In this document: one piece after another, positions 31,560 to 43,539 of the stretch | Layout of the letters: each line of letters opens with the position of its first letter | Position numbering within the stretch: position 1 is the first letter of the stretch | NCBI RefSeq assembly: GCF_040869045.1 | Contig: NW_027136910.1 | Span: 124,001 to 188,000 of the forward strand | Direction of reading: 5' to 3' | DNA from: Eurosta solidaginis | Taxonomy: Eukaryota; Arthropoda; Insecta; Diptera; Tephritidae | Length of the DNA stretch: 64,000 nt | Translations under genes and position numbers: made by a program | Notes under the pieces: generated by a model | Database searches by the model: none | Told to the model about the DNA's origin: nothing | Seen by the model: the letters and a program-made list of their open reading frames with translations, nothing else

Positions 31560-33160
31560 TTTTTGAGACTTTAATTAAAGATGAAGCTTTAGAACAATAT
31601 ATCGAAGGTATGAATTTGTTTTTTTCGCAAAATATGTTTTTGTTTTCAATTATTGGATATTTTTACAGCTCTCCCTGGTACCGTATAGCGATTCAGATGA
31701 ATCTTTCGTTGATTTAAATGGTTTGGAAAGTTTAAAAGAAGTCGAGGAGGAAACGTGTGTTGGGAAAAGGGGCTACAGAAAGCAAAAGAAAATACATAAA
31801 AGGCTGCAAAAAGATAAGAAAAAAAATACGAGTGTTTTGCCCAACCCGTGCTTAAAGAAAAAATGTCCAAATTCGTGTCATGATAAAATTTCTGAAGATG
31901 AAAGAGTAAGAATAAATGAACATTTTTGGGGAATCGGCAACAAAATTAGACAGAAATCTTGGCTGTCTTCTTGTGTTAAACAAGTCGATATTAAAAGGCG
32001 ATATGGAGAAAGTGACAGAAAAAAGTGCAGCTTTAATTATTTTATCAATATCAATAATAGCAGTTTTAAAGTTTGTCAAAAATTTTTATTGAAAACCTTG
32101 AACATTTCACAAAGGATTTTAATATCCGTAATAAAAAATAGAAGTTCGTATAAAACTTGCCTTGAAAATATAAAAAAGTCAACTGCACACAACAAATCTG
32201 AGGAAGCAAGCATATCGCTAGTAAAATCTTTATAGAACAATTACCAGCGGTTCCTTCACATTATTGCAGGAATAAAAGTACAAAATTATATCTACCTCAA
32301 GAATTTCGAAACAAAAAACCTATATATCAGCATTATGTAGAACATTTGAAAACTATTAATAAAGTAAATAGTCAGTTATCGTTAAGAGTATTCCGTAATA
32401 TTTTTATAAACAGTTTCAATTTAGGCTTTTATTTACCTAAAAAAGATAAATGTATCTTATGCGAGAATTACAATAATTTAGACACAGAATCCAAAAAGCA
32501 ATTGAATTCATCAGAAGAGTATCAAATTCATCTAAAAAACAAAGAGAAATGTAAGCAAATATTTTTGGAGGACCGAAAGCTATGCAAAGAGAATCCGGCT
32601 TATTTATGTACAAGTTTCGACTTGCAAAAGGTCTTAAATACTCCCTATGGAAAAAGTGTTACTTTGTTCTATTCTAGAAAATATTCATTCTACAATGAAA
32701 GTTTTTATGAGAGTGGTACAAGAGATGGTTTTTGTATTTTATGGGGAGAAAAGGATGGTAAACGAGGGTGTAATGAAATTTGCACAACTGTTTTCCAATA
32801 CCTTAAATTAGTCGATGAAAGAAAAACTCAGCCGATAGTCCATCTTTATTGCGATAGCTGCGCAGGACAGAACAAAAACAGAGCTGTGCTTGCGACATTA
32901 ACCTATTTTGTTGAAAATTGTAATTTTGTGACTAATATAAAAATCACATACTTGTTACCTGGACACACCATGATGCCTGTTGATTCGATACATAGTACAA
33001 TTGAATCGTTTATTCGGAATAGGACTATTTTGGCTCCAAGTGAGTGGTACACCATAATATCAAATGCAAGAACTAACCCAAGAAAATATAATTGTATTGA
33101 ATTATCTAACAGTGATTTTAAAGACTCCAAATTCAGTGAAAATTCAGTTTACAAAATTAC
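31560..33160 (+). mobile_element. Transposase-like gene (SDSCAGQN family), near-complete, 3'-truncated, one frameshift
   Basis: A short exon (KDEALEQYIE) precedes a probable 61-bp intron (GT 31608 to AG 31668); the second exon runs LSLVPYSDSDESFVDLNG, a basic region, the Cys-rich CLKKKCPNSCHDKI and SWLSSCVKQ... to 32235. One lost T in the run near 32229-32231 shifts the frame; the downstream frame continues QLPAVPSHYCRNKS, a CILC knuckle, then an RNase H-like core: FDLQK (Asp at residue 92 of the frame from 32346), YCDSCAGQNKN (Asp 170) and PGHTMMPVDSIHSTIE (Asp 213, Glu 220). This layout resembles a widespread insect protein family often labelled uncharacterised or DUF7869-like and fits a DDE/D transposase. 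The exon phases do not join without an extra single-base change. Sequence loses similarity after about 33160. Confidence 0.7.
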
Positions 33161-34714
33161 GCTCTGCCTATTGTGGATATTATGCGCTGTTCTTTACGAA
33201 CCTCCTTCATCCACCAGAATTTTGTATTCCTCTGGGGGTGCCTTCACATTGTAAGCTTTATAGCAGAATGCTAAGATACGGGTCTGTTCTCACTTTCTAC
33301 CTCCACTGCTTCGAACTTGTTATGATTGTTGTTATTTGGCCCTATCTTCCTGATGATGAGATAACTATTATGCATGTCCCAAACATTGCCTACAACATTT
33401 CGTCGGCCTTTTGGTTTATTGTGATAATTTGGAACCGAACCTCTTCTGTGAACCCAGATACGTGAAGCATCTTCCAAAGCCGTATCCATACATTCTGCAA
33501 CAAAAACAGCGTCTTCTCAGACCTCACCACAAATGGAAACCATGCGTATGCGCTGTGCCTTTTAAAGTTGTGAAAAACTCCCTTTAGATATTTCAGGGTC
33601 GTAACATTGTTGCTCCTTATCAACTTAGCCATATTGTGCCACCTCGCTGTTGGATGGAATTGTTAGTACGTCTCCCTTTTTTTAGTTCTTGCTATGATCA
33701 ATTAGCGCCGCAGCTGTGAGCTGTCATGACACAATATAACTCAGAGGAGATTTTGACATTAATAGACTAAGAACACCTATGACTTACAGTATGGCAGACT
33801 GTGGCAGCAGCTGGGTATATAAAAAACACACAGTGCCCAAACATAAAAAAGTGCAACTTATGCACAGACAATATTTTAGCATCAGCTCAAAATGGACAAT
33901 AAAAACCAAACATACAAAATTATTAACATTATCATATTCTGCACAGCATGCAATGTATTAGCACAAATCTCGGCTGTCCCAAGCATTCATTCCATCACCA
34001 AAAACTTACACATGTACCGTTAAATGTGAGTGCGTTAAACAAGTGGTAAGTGTTAAGAAAATGCTGAAAATCCACTGTGAAAATGTACAAATGATATTCA
34101 ACATTACCATTACTCTCATAATAATAAGCTTCATCAGGAGGATCATCATTTGTGGATGGATGCGAGGGTGGACGGTCAGCAAGTGAAAACATTTCACTAA
34201 ATCCACTGCTTTTACTTTACATAGTCCATTTTTCCATGCCTGACGTGTTGTAAGTGATAAAAATTGTGATACAAGTCCACAGTGGCATACCACATACTAA
34301 GTGGACAAATCTACCACAAATACTCGTCGTCATCACAGAAATCACCCTCATTACAGATTAACGTTTACTATTACTGTGTAGAAGCGGACAAATCGCAGAG
34401 TAGTAAATGCTAACAATGAGAAGTTGCTGACCATCAGACAAGGCGAGACAAGATATTGGCGACATAAAAAAGGGACTTAACAAAAAAATGTTCGGCTTGT
34501 TGTCACTAAAACCAACCGCAGTCAGTTTTAACACCAAATGGTTGTAGGCGTTGTTGCGTATGCGGTGGTGTTGAAGTGAGGCATAGAAATGAGATAATGA
34601 GACTAGACATTCGAGGAGGGTGGTAAGGGCGAACTCTCTGGTATGTTGAAAGTTTTGGTGCAAACATTATTTTTTGTTAATTCAAAGTAAATTGCATTGA
34701 AATTAAAAGTTCTA
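33161..34714. other. No gene recognised
   Basis: 33161-33640 has overlapping frames on both strands (minus 33271-33489 and 33390-33632) without recognised motifs. 33700-34660 is AT-rich, with several ACTTAC/GTAAGT-type words. The abrupt change at 33160 suggests another inserted repeat. Confidence 0.4.
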
Positions 34715-36295
34715 GAGTTGGGAATAGATGGATAGATCGTCGTGAGGCTATGCACTGCGACTTATACTTCAATTGTGCCCTCGCGCAAGCCGAGTTCCCT
34801 GAGGAAGTATAGAATTGTGATGAAAGAGAAATTATGTGTTTACTTTAAATTTTAACGATCCAAGGATCCTTAGTCTTTTCTCGCGACTGTATCGCATTCT
34901 GCAATATGATCCTTGCTGCCGCAGAGCCACGTAGAGGCTATCAGAACATATATATAGTTTGTACATGGGGCTTTTTACTCAGCAGTGAGTATGCCTGTTA
35001 AAACCCTACGGCTGATGTTGGGAGGTTAATCATGGCTTTATATCCCTTTAGGCATTAGTGGCTTCGTCTTCCGCAGTCCTGGATTTTAACGCCAGTGTTG
35101 CTTTCTAAAGCATGCATCAAATGAACAAAACGTGAAACCGCCGTAAAATTTGCATTTTTTGGTTACAAACGTCGTAAAACGTTACCCGTTGTTACTTTTG
35201 AAACTATGCCAATGTTAGTTTTACATGACAAAATGTTGACTTAACTTTGTAATTTTTCGATTAGTGTGCCTTCTTCTGCCTGAGCTCTTCCCCTATTGTG
35301 TGTTACCCTATCGCCATGATGGGCTCGGGCCCTACTAGCCTTTCGGCGCTTGCCTTCCTAGCTGCCCCATCACTCGTTTCCACCGACCCGTCTGTGGCCC
35401 GATACCCAATCCAAACGAATTACCCCTACACGATGCCATCTCTCCACGTACTCAAGCACTGTTGAGGAGCTCCTCTCAACTGAAGAAATTGCCTTGAGCA
35501 AGGCCTGCCTGTATATTGATCTCTGCATCCGGGGTTATAGCATCGGCCTTGAAAATGCTTGGAAAATTTTCGAGTGTTTTGACATTTTGGCTCTGGCGCT
35601 GAAGGTCACCGCTTCTATGCCCTCTGGGAACTTCGGACGCCTTTAGTGTGGAAGTTCTCCCCCCCCCCCCCCCCCCCCCCCTCTCTATTCTGAAACGCTT
35701 TTCAAACTTAATCATCTTCCTGGTGTTATACCTGGGAAGTTGGATGAGTGGAATAAGTCCTTTAAGTGTCCCCATATTCTGGAGCTGCATCATTTTGGCT
35801 CGCCCAAAACACTCTTTAGCAATGTTCACTTAAGTGCTCCTAGCTGCCTGCATGCATAGAGGCGTTAACTCGAGCGGCACCGCGATTACGTTCCATAATG
35901 AAGACAAACGCCAACCTTTGAAGTTTGGTGAGTAATTTATGTACAGTCGCCAGAAGAGCTCTTGATTTCCACGCAACGGCTCCATACACTTGGATGGAGC
36001 TCACTATCATCGTGCACATCCATCTTATGATCTTGGGGCTGCAATTCCACGATTTCCCTGTTATTATTGCTCTTGTACTGTTTGATATGATGTTTTCGAC
36101 GTGCCTTCTCCACAGCATATTACATTCGACATGACTCCCAAGTTCTTCACCTTTGTCGGATGCGGCAACTGTACACCATCCATAACGATTTGCCTCATCC
36201 AGTCCAGTGTTCTTCCCCTGTTAAAGAGTACTATGGCCATCCGGTTAGGGTCAGTTCTTAGCCCTGCGTTTGTGCACCAATATTTTGTGGAAGAA
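34715..36295 (-). mobile_element. I/LOA-type LINE 3' end, second copy
   Basis: Minus strand: RT thumb RMAIVLFNRGRTLDWMRQIV and VKNLGVMSN (36064-36300), then RRHVENIISNSTRAI and IQVYGAVAW (35840-36118), then RNase H pieces AITPDAEINIQAGLAQGNFF near 35500 and LDWVSGHRRVGGNE near 35390. A 3' UTR stretch at 34720-34810 resembles 24360-24470 (ACTGCGAC...ATTGTGCCCTC). Multiple frames and stops; interrupted by a 23-nt poly-C. Confidence 0.75.
35659..35681. repeat. Poly-C tract (23 C)
   Basis: An uninterrupted run of 23 C in the LINE; it encodes poly-Gly or poly-Pro in overlapping frames, which are not real proteins. Confidence 0.95.
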
Positions 36296-36297
36296 GC

Positions 36298-36625
36298 GGA
36301 GACAAAATACAAAAATAAAAGAAAATTTAAAAATGGACGTGGTTTCGCCCTTTTTCATTTAGTTTGTCTAGAATACTTTTAATGCCATAAGTCGAACAAA
36401 AATGTATCAATCCTTCTGAAATTTGGTAGAGGCATAGACTCTATGACGGTAACTGTTTTCTGTGAAAACAGGCGAAATCGGTTGAAGCCACGCCCAGTTT
36501 TTATACACAGTCGACCGTCTGTCCTTCTGCTCGGCCGCTAACACGATAACTTGAGCAAAAATCGATATATATTTACTAAACTCAGTTCACGTACTTACCT
36601 GAACTCAATTTGTGTTGATATAGCA
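36298..36625 (+). mobile_element. DINE/Helentron-like family A, internal fragment
   Basis: Matches the family A body: AAAATACAAAAATAAAAGAA, CCCTTTTTCATTTAGTTTGT, GGCGAAATCGGTTGAAGCCA, CAGTCGACCGTCTGTCCTTC and CACGATAACTTGAGCAAAAA. Both ends of the element and the tandem array are missing. Confidence 0.85.
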
Positions 36626-37059
36626 ATTCTTGGGTAGTCAACAGTAATCAGTTTTATGTTGCGAAAGTCATTCAATATGGTCGATCTAGAGTCATTAGTA
36701 TGGGTAAGTGGTCAGATGCGAGTGGTAAAATCGGACATTAGTCAACATTGTTTATCAGCCCTGTCGCCTAAGTTGTCTATCTCACGATCTTTCCTATAGA
36801 TGTTATAGTCACAGCAAGTTCGAAAAGCGGTCTACATGTGGTATCTCTTTTCGTTGGGATATGTGTGTTATTTAAGAACATCCAACAAAGGAACAGTGCA
36901 TCTTCACATTCCGTACTGCTCGCAAATGGCACCGATTTCCACTAAAACATTAAAAACTCTTTCAATATTAATCATTGCAAATAACTTATTTACTTGATTG
37001 GCGCTTAACCGTTTAACAACAAGAGCGCGTCAGTTGCTTCTTCGATGTGATAACTAGCG
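36626..37059. other. No gene recognised
   Basis: Unique-looking spacer without motifs that I can support. Confidence 0.45.
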
Positions 37060-37445
37060 CCAATGTGTGAAACCTCTTACTTCCAGCGAAGTGGGGGTCG
37101 CGCCCTATCTTTATTCCTCATGCGTATTCCGACAGCCAGCGCGCAGCGTATCCGCTGTGTTTTAATGCATTGCTCTATGTTGATGTCTTTGTAAAGCTCG
37201 TACTGCTCATCATTAAATCTTCTTCGGTGCTCGCCATCGCCAACGCGTAGAGGTACTATACATTTTGAAGAACTTTTCTCTTGAACACCCCACGAGCCGC
37301 CTCATCTGATATTGTTATGGTCCATGCTTCTGCACCATATAGCAGGACAAGTACGATAAGTGAATTGTAGGGTATGATTTTCGTTTGCCGAGAGAGTACT
37401 TTCCAACTGCCTACATAGTCCAAAGAAACATTTATTGGCAAGAGT
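37060..37445 (-). mobile_element. RTE-clade LINE, RT C-terminal end
   Basis: The minus frame 37441-37256 reads VLSRQTKIIPYNSLIVLVLL, then YGAEAWTITISDEAARGVFK and RKVLQNV, the conserved C-terminal block of RTE/craniofacial-development-like reverse transcriptases. The continuation toward 37060 (DGEHRRRFNDEQYELYKDIN, QRIRCALAVGIRMRNK) is in another frame. A 5'-truncated relic. Confidence 0.85.
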
Positions 37446-37469
37446 GATTCTGCGCTGGATTTAAAAGCT

Positions 37470-37805
37470 TGTCTCCGCCTACAACACCGAATATCCTGGG
37501 TTCACGCCCCGGGCAAAGCAAGATCAAGATTTTAGAAACAAGTTGTTTCAATTAGAAGTAAGTTTTTCTAAGCGGGCTCGCCCCTCGGCAGTATTTGGCA
37601 AGCACTCCGAGTGTATTCCTGCTAGGAAAGCTTCTCAGTGAAAACTCATTTGCCTTGCAGATGCCGTTCGGAGTCGGCATTAAAAAGTAGGTCCCGTCCC
37701 GCCAATTTTGCAGGAAAACTCAAAGGAGTACGACGCAAATTGGAAGAGAAGCTTGGCCTGAAATCTCTTCGCAGGTTATAGCGCCTTACGTTTTAATTTC
37801 TGCAG
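37470..37805 (+). mobile_element. tRNA-derived SINE, head truncated
   Basis: Begins inside the tRNA-like head (CTCCGCCTACAACACCGAAT), then box B-like GGGTTCACGCCCC and GGGCAAAGCA, then the family body with TCTAAGCGGG, GGCAGTATTTGGCAAGCACT, CTTCTCAGTGAAAACTCAT, GTTCGGAGTCGGC and GGTTATAGCGCC near the 3' end. It aligns throughout, in opposite orientation, with 61375-61724. Confidence 0.75.
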
Positions 37806-39109
37806 CTAGTATAATCGTAGGCTCTTTTCCAGTATCAAACGAAAGAAATCGAACAATACACCCCCGTCCGTAACCTCGTTTAGTTTTGACGTCTCGGAGA
37901 GGTTCTTCCTAATAATGGTGTTGCTAAAAGTAATTTTTCACATAAAGCTTTAAAATCGAGGTGAGGTGTGATGTGTGCAAATTGCAAACATATTTTTCTC
38001 AACAGATTACTTATTAACCAAACTTTATTAAAGATTTGCAGCATTTAACCACACCGATCTATAAAAAGGTTGCTTTATTTTTGTCACCAAATCCATCGGT
38101 TCTACATGAACAGCAGCTCTCTAATTCTAATACTTGTATGTGTGTATATGTATATGCATTGGGGCACTTAAGTGAGCCATTTATCTTAGCGCTACCTTAA
38201 CCGACAGCACAACAGGCGCCAAAGCCTCCACGACATGATATGTCTTTAGTCAACCGAATATCCACCATTCATTCACCAGCTAAAACGACAAACTAATACC
38301 CAATCGATGCTAACGTCCAACCAATGAAACAACTAACTAATGTTTGATACCCACGTAATAAGCAAACCCCCCTCTGCTTTCAACATTTGCAATTCTGCCG
38401 ACTTAATACAAAACGATTTATATTCCGATTTCCCGACATAACAACAAAGTTCAAGTAAAAACAAGACATTTTGCAGGATTTCGATTACGCAGGCGATATC
38501 CTCGAACATCAATACTACAAGTGATTTACAAAAATTTCAACACGCAAAAGCTGAGGAAATTGCAAAGACCAATTTGAGGTGTGAGTCACAGTCTCAGTAG
38601 CTGGCGTGTAAAGCGAAAATAGGGGTGAAAAAATTAAAAAAAAAAAAATTGTTAAAGAATCGAAGATTGCTATCTTTGACGGCTGTTGATTGCGGGTTGT
38701 GGTGCTCGCCAATGTCTCGTACCTTACAAATCGGTGTGGAAGAAGTGCGAAGTGGGGGTGTGTCCGCTATTATGTATTGGTGTTGAAACAATTTAACAAG
38801 CAAAGAAGTAATCGAAGTAAGGATAAAATAATACAAAAAAGCATAAAAAACTTTAGTAAGTATAAAAGAAATAACAATGGAATTGGCAGTAAAAACAACA
38901 AAAACAAAAAAATGAAAGGAAGTCGTTTAAAAGTACAAACGGACATAATTTATGGCTCAAACCATTAGCCAAACTTCCAGAATATCTTCCCAACGCTTGA
39001 TTTTTAGGCAAAAGAAATGTGAACAACTTATAGGTGGTGGCAGAGGAAATGAAAGAAACCCTGCAAAAAATAGTGCGACTAATCCCTAAAGAGAGCGGCC
39101 TCCGATTGG
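37806..39109. other. No gene recognised
   Basis: AT-rich with A-runs near 38640 and 38880-38920. Short frames on both strands near 38515-38968 overlap and lack recognised domains. Confidence 0.45.
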
Positions 39110-41515
39110 CCTCTGTTGTTGTTGTTGTTGTAGCAATGCTCGCCCCACCTAATAGCCGCGACCGATCACAAATTGTCATCAATATCCTCTAACGGGAGTC
39201 CAGGGAAACTTGCCGTTTCAACAGGGGTAGACCATAAGGAAAGGGGTTTTAGAGGCGTTGGTTCCACATTACAATTAAAGAGATGGTTGGTGTCATGTGG
39301 GGACACATTGCAAGCGGGGCATACATTTTGTATGTCGGGGTTGATTCTGGATAGGTAAGAGTTTAACCTGTTACAGTATCCAGAACGAAGTTGAGCAAGA
39401 GTGACACGCGTTTCCCTGGGGAGTATGCGTTCCTCTTCCGCGAGTTCTGGATATTTTTCTTCAAGTACTGGATTCACCGGGCAATTCCCGACATAAAGGT
39501 CCGACGCCTGTCTATGGAGTTCACCAAGGACCTGCTTGTGTTTTTTCGCTTCATACGGCTGGGTTCTCAGGTGCCGTATTTCCTCAAAATGCTTACGGAG
39601 ATGACTCCTTAGGCCCCTAGACGGTGCTGGTTCGTCAATCAGATGTATGTTGGGATGCCCAGGTTTCTGGGTATTCAACAGAAACTGTTTGGTCAGCATC
39701 TCATTTCTCTCCATTATGGGGAGTATTCTCGCCTCATTATGCAGATGGTGTTCTGGGGACATAAGAAGACAGCCCGTGGCGATTCTGAGAGCAGTATTTT
39801 GGCAGGCCTTTAGTTTCTCTCCAGTGGGTGGTTTTTAGGCTTGGAGACCATATGGGTGACGCGTAGCACGTAATCGGCTGGCTAATTGCTTTGTATGTGG
39901 TCATGAGCGTTTCTTTATCTTTTCCGCAGGTACTGCCAGCAAGGGATTTGAAGATTTTATTACGGCTCTGAATTCTCGGAACAATTGCGGTTGCGTGCGC
40001 ACCAAAATGTAGATCCTGATCAAACGTCACACCCAAGATTTTGGGGTGTAGGACAGTCGGTAGCGTAGTGCCATCGACGTGGATGTTCAATATGGTCGAC
40101 ATTTGGGGCGTCCATGTTGTAAATAAGGTCGCGGAAGATTTAGTCGGTGACAATGCCAGGTTTCGCGAGGTGAAAAAACTGGAGAGATCAGGGAGATAGC
40201 CGTTTATTTTATTGCATAGCTCATCGATCTCTGGGCCTGGGCCTGTGGCCATTATTGTGCAGTCATCGGCGTAGGAAACGATTGTGACTCCTTCCGGTGG
40301 TGAAGGTAGCTTAGATATGTAGAAATTAAACAAAAGTGGGGATAGGACACCACCCTGTGGCACCCCCTGTTTAATTCTCCTTGGTTTTGATGTTTCGTTT
40401 CTGAATTGCACCTATGCCTGCCGACCACCCAGATAATTTGCGGTCCACCTTTCAAGACATGGAGGAAGGGTAGACCCTTCCAGGTCTTGCAGTAACGAGC
40501 CATGGTTGACCGTATCAAAGGCTTTTGATAGGTCTAGCGCTACGAGTACTGTTCTATGGTGGGGGTATTGATTCAAACCGAAATTTATCTGGGTGCTAAT
40601 GACATTTAGCGCGGAGGTAGTGCTATGGAGTTTTCTGAAGCCATGCTGATGAGGGGCTAGCTGCAAATGTGCTTGGAAATAAGGGAGCAAAATGGCTTCA
40701 AGCGTCTTTGCCACTGGCGATAGGAGAGATATCGGACGATATGACTCACCTATTTTAGCTGGTTTCACAGGCTTTAGTAGCGGGACCACCTTGGCAATTT
40801 TCCATTTCTCGGGTATGACAAAGGTGGAAAGAGACAGGTTGAAGACATGCGCTAAATATTTGAAACCCTCTTTCCCTAGGTTTTTAAGCATCGGCATGGC
40901 TATGCCGTCTGAGCCCACTGCTTTGGATGGTTTAGCGCGACCAATGGCGTCCTCAACCTCTCTAGCAGTGATGGTTACTGGTGACGCGCTGAATTTGTGT
41001 TTATGTGCGTGTCTATTGGCTCTCCGTCTATCTTTGTCAACCGTAGGATGCATTATATATTGTCGGCAGAAAGCGCTCGCGCATTTTTTCGCATCCCACA
41101 GCACCTTATCGCCAAAGGCGATGGAAACTTTGTCTTTGTGCTTAGTCGGATTCGATAGGGACTTTACGGTGGACCAAAGTTTACCTACACCGGTAGAGAG
41201 GTTACAACCTCTTAGGTGCTCTTCCCATTTCGCCCGCTTGTGTTCGTCCACAAGCAATCTGATGCGTTGGTTTATATCCCTTATTTGGGGGTCGCCTGGA
41301 TCAAGCTGTCTTATAAGGTCGCGTTCCCTCGCTAAGCTCGCGGCCTCCGTCGGGAAGTGGGCCGGATTTCGGGAATTCTCCCGGCGGGAATGAAATGTGC
41401 CGAGGCGGATTCAATGACCTTAAGGAAGGCATGCTCCCCTTGGCCTCTGTCGTCCACATTGGTGCATAATTGATCCTCTCAGGTCCCTTCTAGGTACAGT
41501 TGAGGTTAGTCCCCA
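39110..41515 (-). mobile_element. Jockey-clade LINE, 5'-truncated, near-complete RT region
   Basis: Minus strand. The 3' end is a CAACAACAAC tail at about 39113-39135 beside GCTCGCCCCACCTAATAGCC (plus-strand reading). Coding order: end of the endonuclease-RT linker (HAFLKVIESASAHFIPAGRI near 41430), RT N-terminus (KAVGSDGIAMPMLKNLGKEG), ESYRPISLLSPVAKTLEAIL, ALDLSKAFDTVNHGSLL, KQGVPQGGVLSPLLFNFYIS, VSYADDCTIM, and the C-terminal LAQLRSGYCNRLNSYLSRIN and CPACNVSPHDTNHLF (CX2C...H zinc-like motif). The endonuclease and ORF1 are missing. Confidence 0.92.
39166..41440 (-). pseudogene. Jockey LINE reverse transcriptase ORF2 remnant
   Basis: The frame is broken at three points: a single-base change between the PEIRP and HFPTE segments near 41360; an in-frame TAG at 40412-40414, where a Tyr codon is expected between GGRQA and VQFRN; and an extra base near 39826, after KTTHW, that moves the C-terminal part to the frame 39762-39166. 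Otherwise all RT motifs, including catalytic YADD, remain. This suggests fairly recent death. The end reads LPLEDIDDNL and stops at 39166. The long plus-strand ORF at 40692-41393 is its antisense shadow. Confidence 0.9.
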
Positions 41516-41572
41516 TTGGTGGTCCGTTAAAAGAAACATAAAACAAATCGGCAAAGAAGTGAGTTAAATAAA

Positions 41573-42223
41573 AACAAGTAAGGACGGGACTGTCTTCGGC
41601 TGTGCCGAAGACTTCATACCTTTCATGAATGGGGCTGAACAATAATCTTATCCCGTTCTTAATCTCCAAATAATCGGATGTATAAGATAAGAAATATATA
41701 GTGAACAGATGTACATTCCTAAACGATTTTTAAGATAAATATAAAATAAAAAATTTCAAAAAACCCCCTTATCTGAACGATCGATTGTATGGAATATATA
41801 TTATATATAGCTCAGATCGAAATGATTTTTACGGGAAATCTTCTATGATATATTAGAATATATAGCACCGAGTTTCACGTTTATACTTTCTAAATTGCGG
41901 CAGGAATGACCAAAATCGTCTTATCTGAACGATCGTATGAGAGATATATGTTATAGTGGTCCGATCCTACCAGATCCGACAAATGTCTAATATAATACAA
42001 AAATACATCCTTGTGCTGAATTTCATTGACATATCTCAAAATTTGAGGGACTAGTTTGCGTTCAAACAGACAGACGGACGGACAGACGGACATGGCTATA
42101 TCAACTCAGTTCGTCACCCTGATCAATTCGGTATACTTAATGGTGAGTCTATCTTCTATATTTCTCAACGTTACAAACATCGGACCAAAGTTAATATACT
42201 ATTTCATGCTCATGAAAGGTATA
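41573..42223 (-). mobile_element. DINE/Helentron-like element, family B copy 1
   Basis: In minus orientation it starts TATACCTTTCATGAGCATGA (right edge) and ends with a hairpin CTTCGGCACAGCCGAAG followed by GTCCCGTCCTTACTTG (left edge, 41575-41625). A (GTCY)n stretch (TCCGTCTGTCCGTCCGTCTG) sits near 42070. The ending CTTACTTG and 3' hairpin layout match family A although the hairpin sequence differs. No coding region. Inside are repeated CGATCGTTCAGAT-type blocks. Confidence 0.75.
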
Positions 42224-42301
42224 AAGATTAAAGGTGATTGATTCCAACTATTTAAGAAATATGCGGAGCCCTATACCGAACCTAAATGACTTGGACCATA
42301 T

Positions 42302-42772
42302 AGTGGCGAATGTTGGCATCACTACGCTGTTAGTAAATAATCACAAGAACAAAAACAGCAAGCAGCCACGCTCATGTACATGTACACACTAAAGTTGAAG
42401 AAATATCTCATGTACATGTACACGTACACACTAAAGTTGAAGAAATATGCACACATGTAGTCATCAGCTAAGAGCAGAAATTGTTAGTCATACATGCACA
42501 CGCATTTAACCAATTATGAGGTACAACTGTTCCATGTTCGTGAAAAGTCTAGACCTTAGGAGAAATATTCGAACGAATCAACAGATAGTATAAAAGCAAC
42601 GCAAGCTGAGGAATAACTAAGCAGTTTAATTTAAACACGCTATACTCCTGAAGTAGGCTAAACAGAGACGATTTTGCGATACTGAATTTTCGAGTTATTT
42701 ATTCGACAGTTCAGCGACTCGAACGGTAGCAGAAAGTGTATTATTATTAAGAATTTCCCAAAATTCGTTACA
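42302..42772 (+). mobile_element. Ty3/gypsy-type solo LTR (471 bp) with ATAT target duplication
   Basis: Starts AGTGGCGAATGTTGGC and ends AAATTCGTTACA, flanked by ATAT on both sides (42298-42301, 42773-42776). 17.6/297-type elements duplicate ATAT and have LTRs starting AGTG, so this group is likely. A TATA box (AGTATAAAAGC near 42588) precedes the likely transcription start. A 36/42-bp tandem duplication (CTCATGTACATGTACAC.. ACTAAAGTTGAAG) lies at about 42373-42450. No internal region: a recombination product. Confidence 0.8.
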
Positions 42773-42776
42773 ATAT

Positions 42777-43539
42777 GTTCCATTATTCGCGACCCATAGC
42801 TCTTAGAATGAGTTGGCGTAAAAAATTGTTTGCAATTACGCTTAAAATGTAAATAACCTCGTACCATACGAAAAATTTCACTTTTTGATGTGAAAAGAGA
42901 TTAGGTTAGGTTCAAGTCGCTGCCGTCCACAGTGGAGCCGTACACTTAGGCCTTTATAGCACATTGTCAAACAAAAGTGAACAGTTCAACTCATTCAAAG
43001 AAATCAAAACTGGCATTAGTCGCATACTCCTTTGCGCCTAATTCAGACTCATCCTAGACTAATCACATTTTTTGCAGGGAATGTATATAAGCTGTAGTTG
43101 GATATATGCAATGAATGCTGTGGTGTGGCGTCATTTGTGTCCAAATCTATGCTATACTTCAATTGGGATAAATACTTATTTGCTTTTATATTTATTTACG
43201 TGAAAGCATTTACGACTGATATCGATTGATTTTTTGCTCACTTATTTGCGTATTTAAAATTAAGTAAGTATGCTCAAGTGGTGTATATGCTTTAGTGCCG
43301 TTAGCAAGTGGCATAAAGCTTTCTCAATGTAAAAACGTACGGTAGTCAGTTTAAGTTAACAGCCACATAAAAAGCCTTGGAACAGGACTTCCAAAAATTA
43401 GCTGTGGTTAAAGTGAAATGAAAAGCCTTTGGTAGCACACAAATCCCTAGTCCACACGAGTATATAGAATTGGCTGGCGTGCGAAGTCCTGTGTCATTAA
43501 TGAGAAATGTAAACAGACAAGGGTGAAACCACTACTTAA
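42777..43539. other. No gene recognised
   Basis: Spacer with AT-rich parts; no supported element. Confidence 0.45.

Noticed and set aside
40692..41393. 233-codon plus-strand ORF
   Set aside because: It lies antisense to the Jockey RT, which carries all expected motifs on the minus strand.
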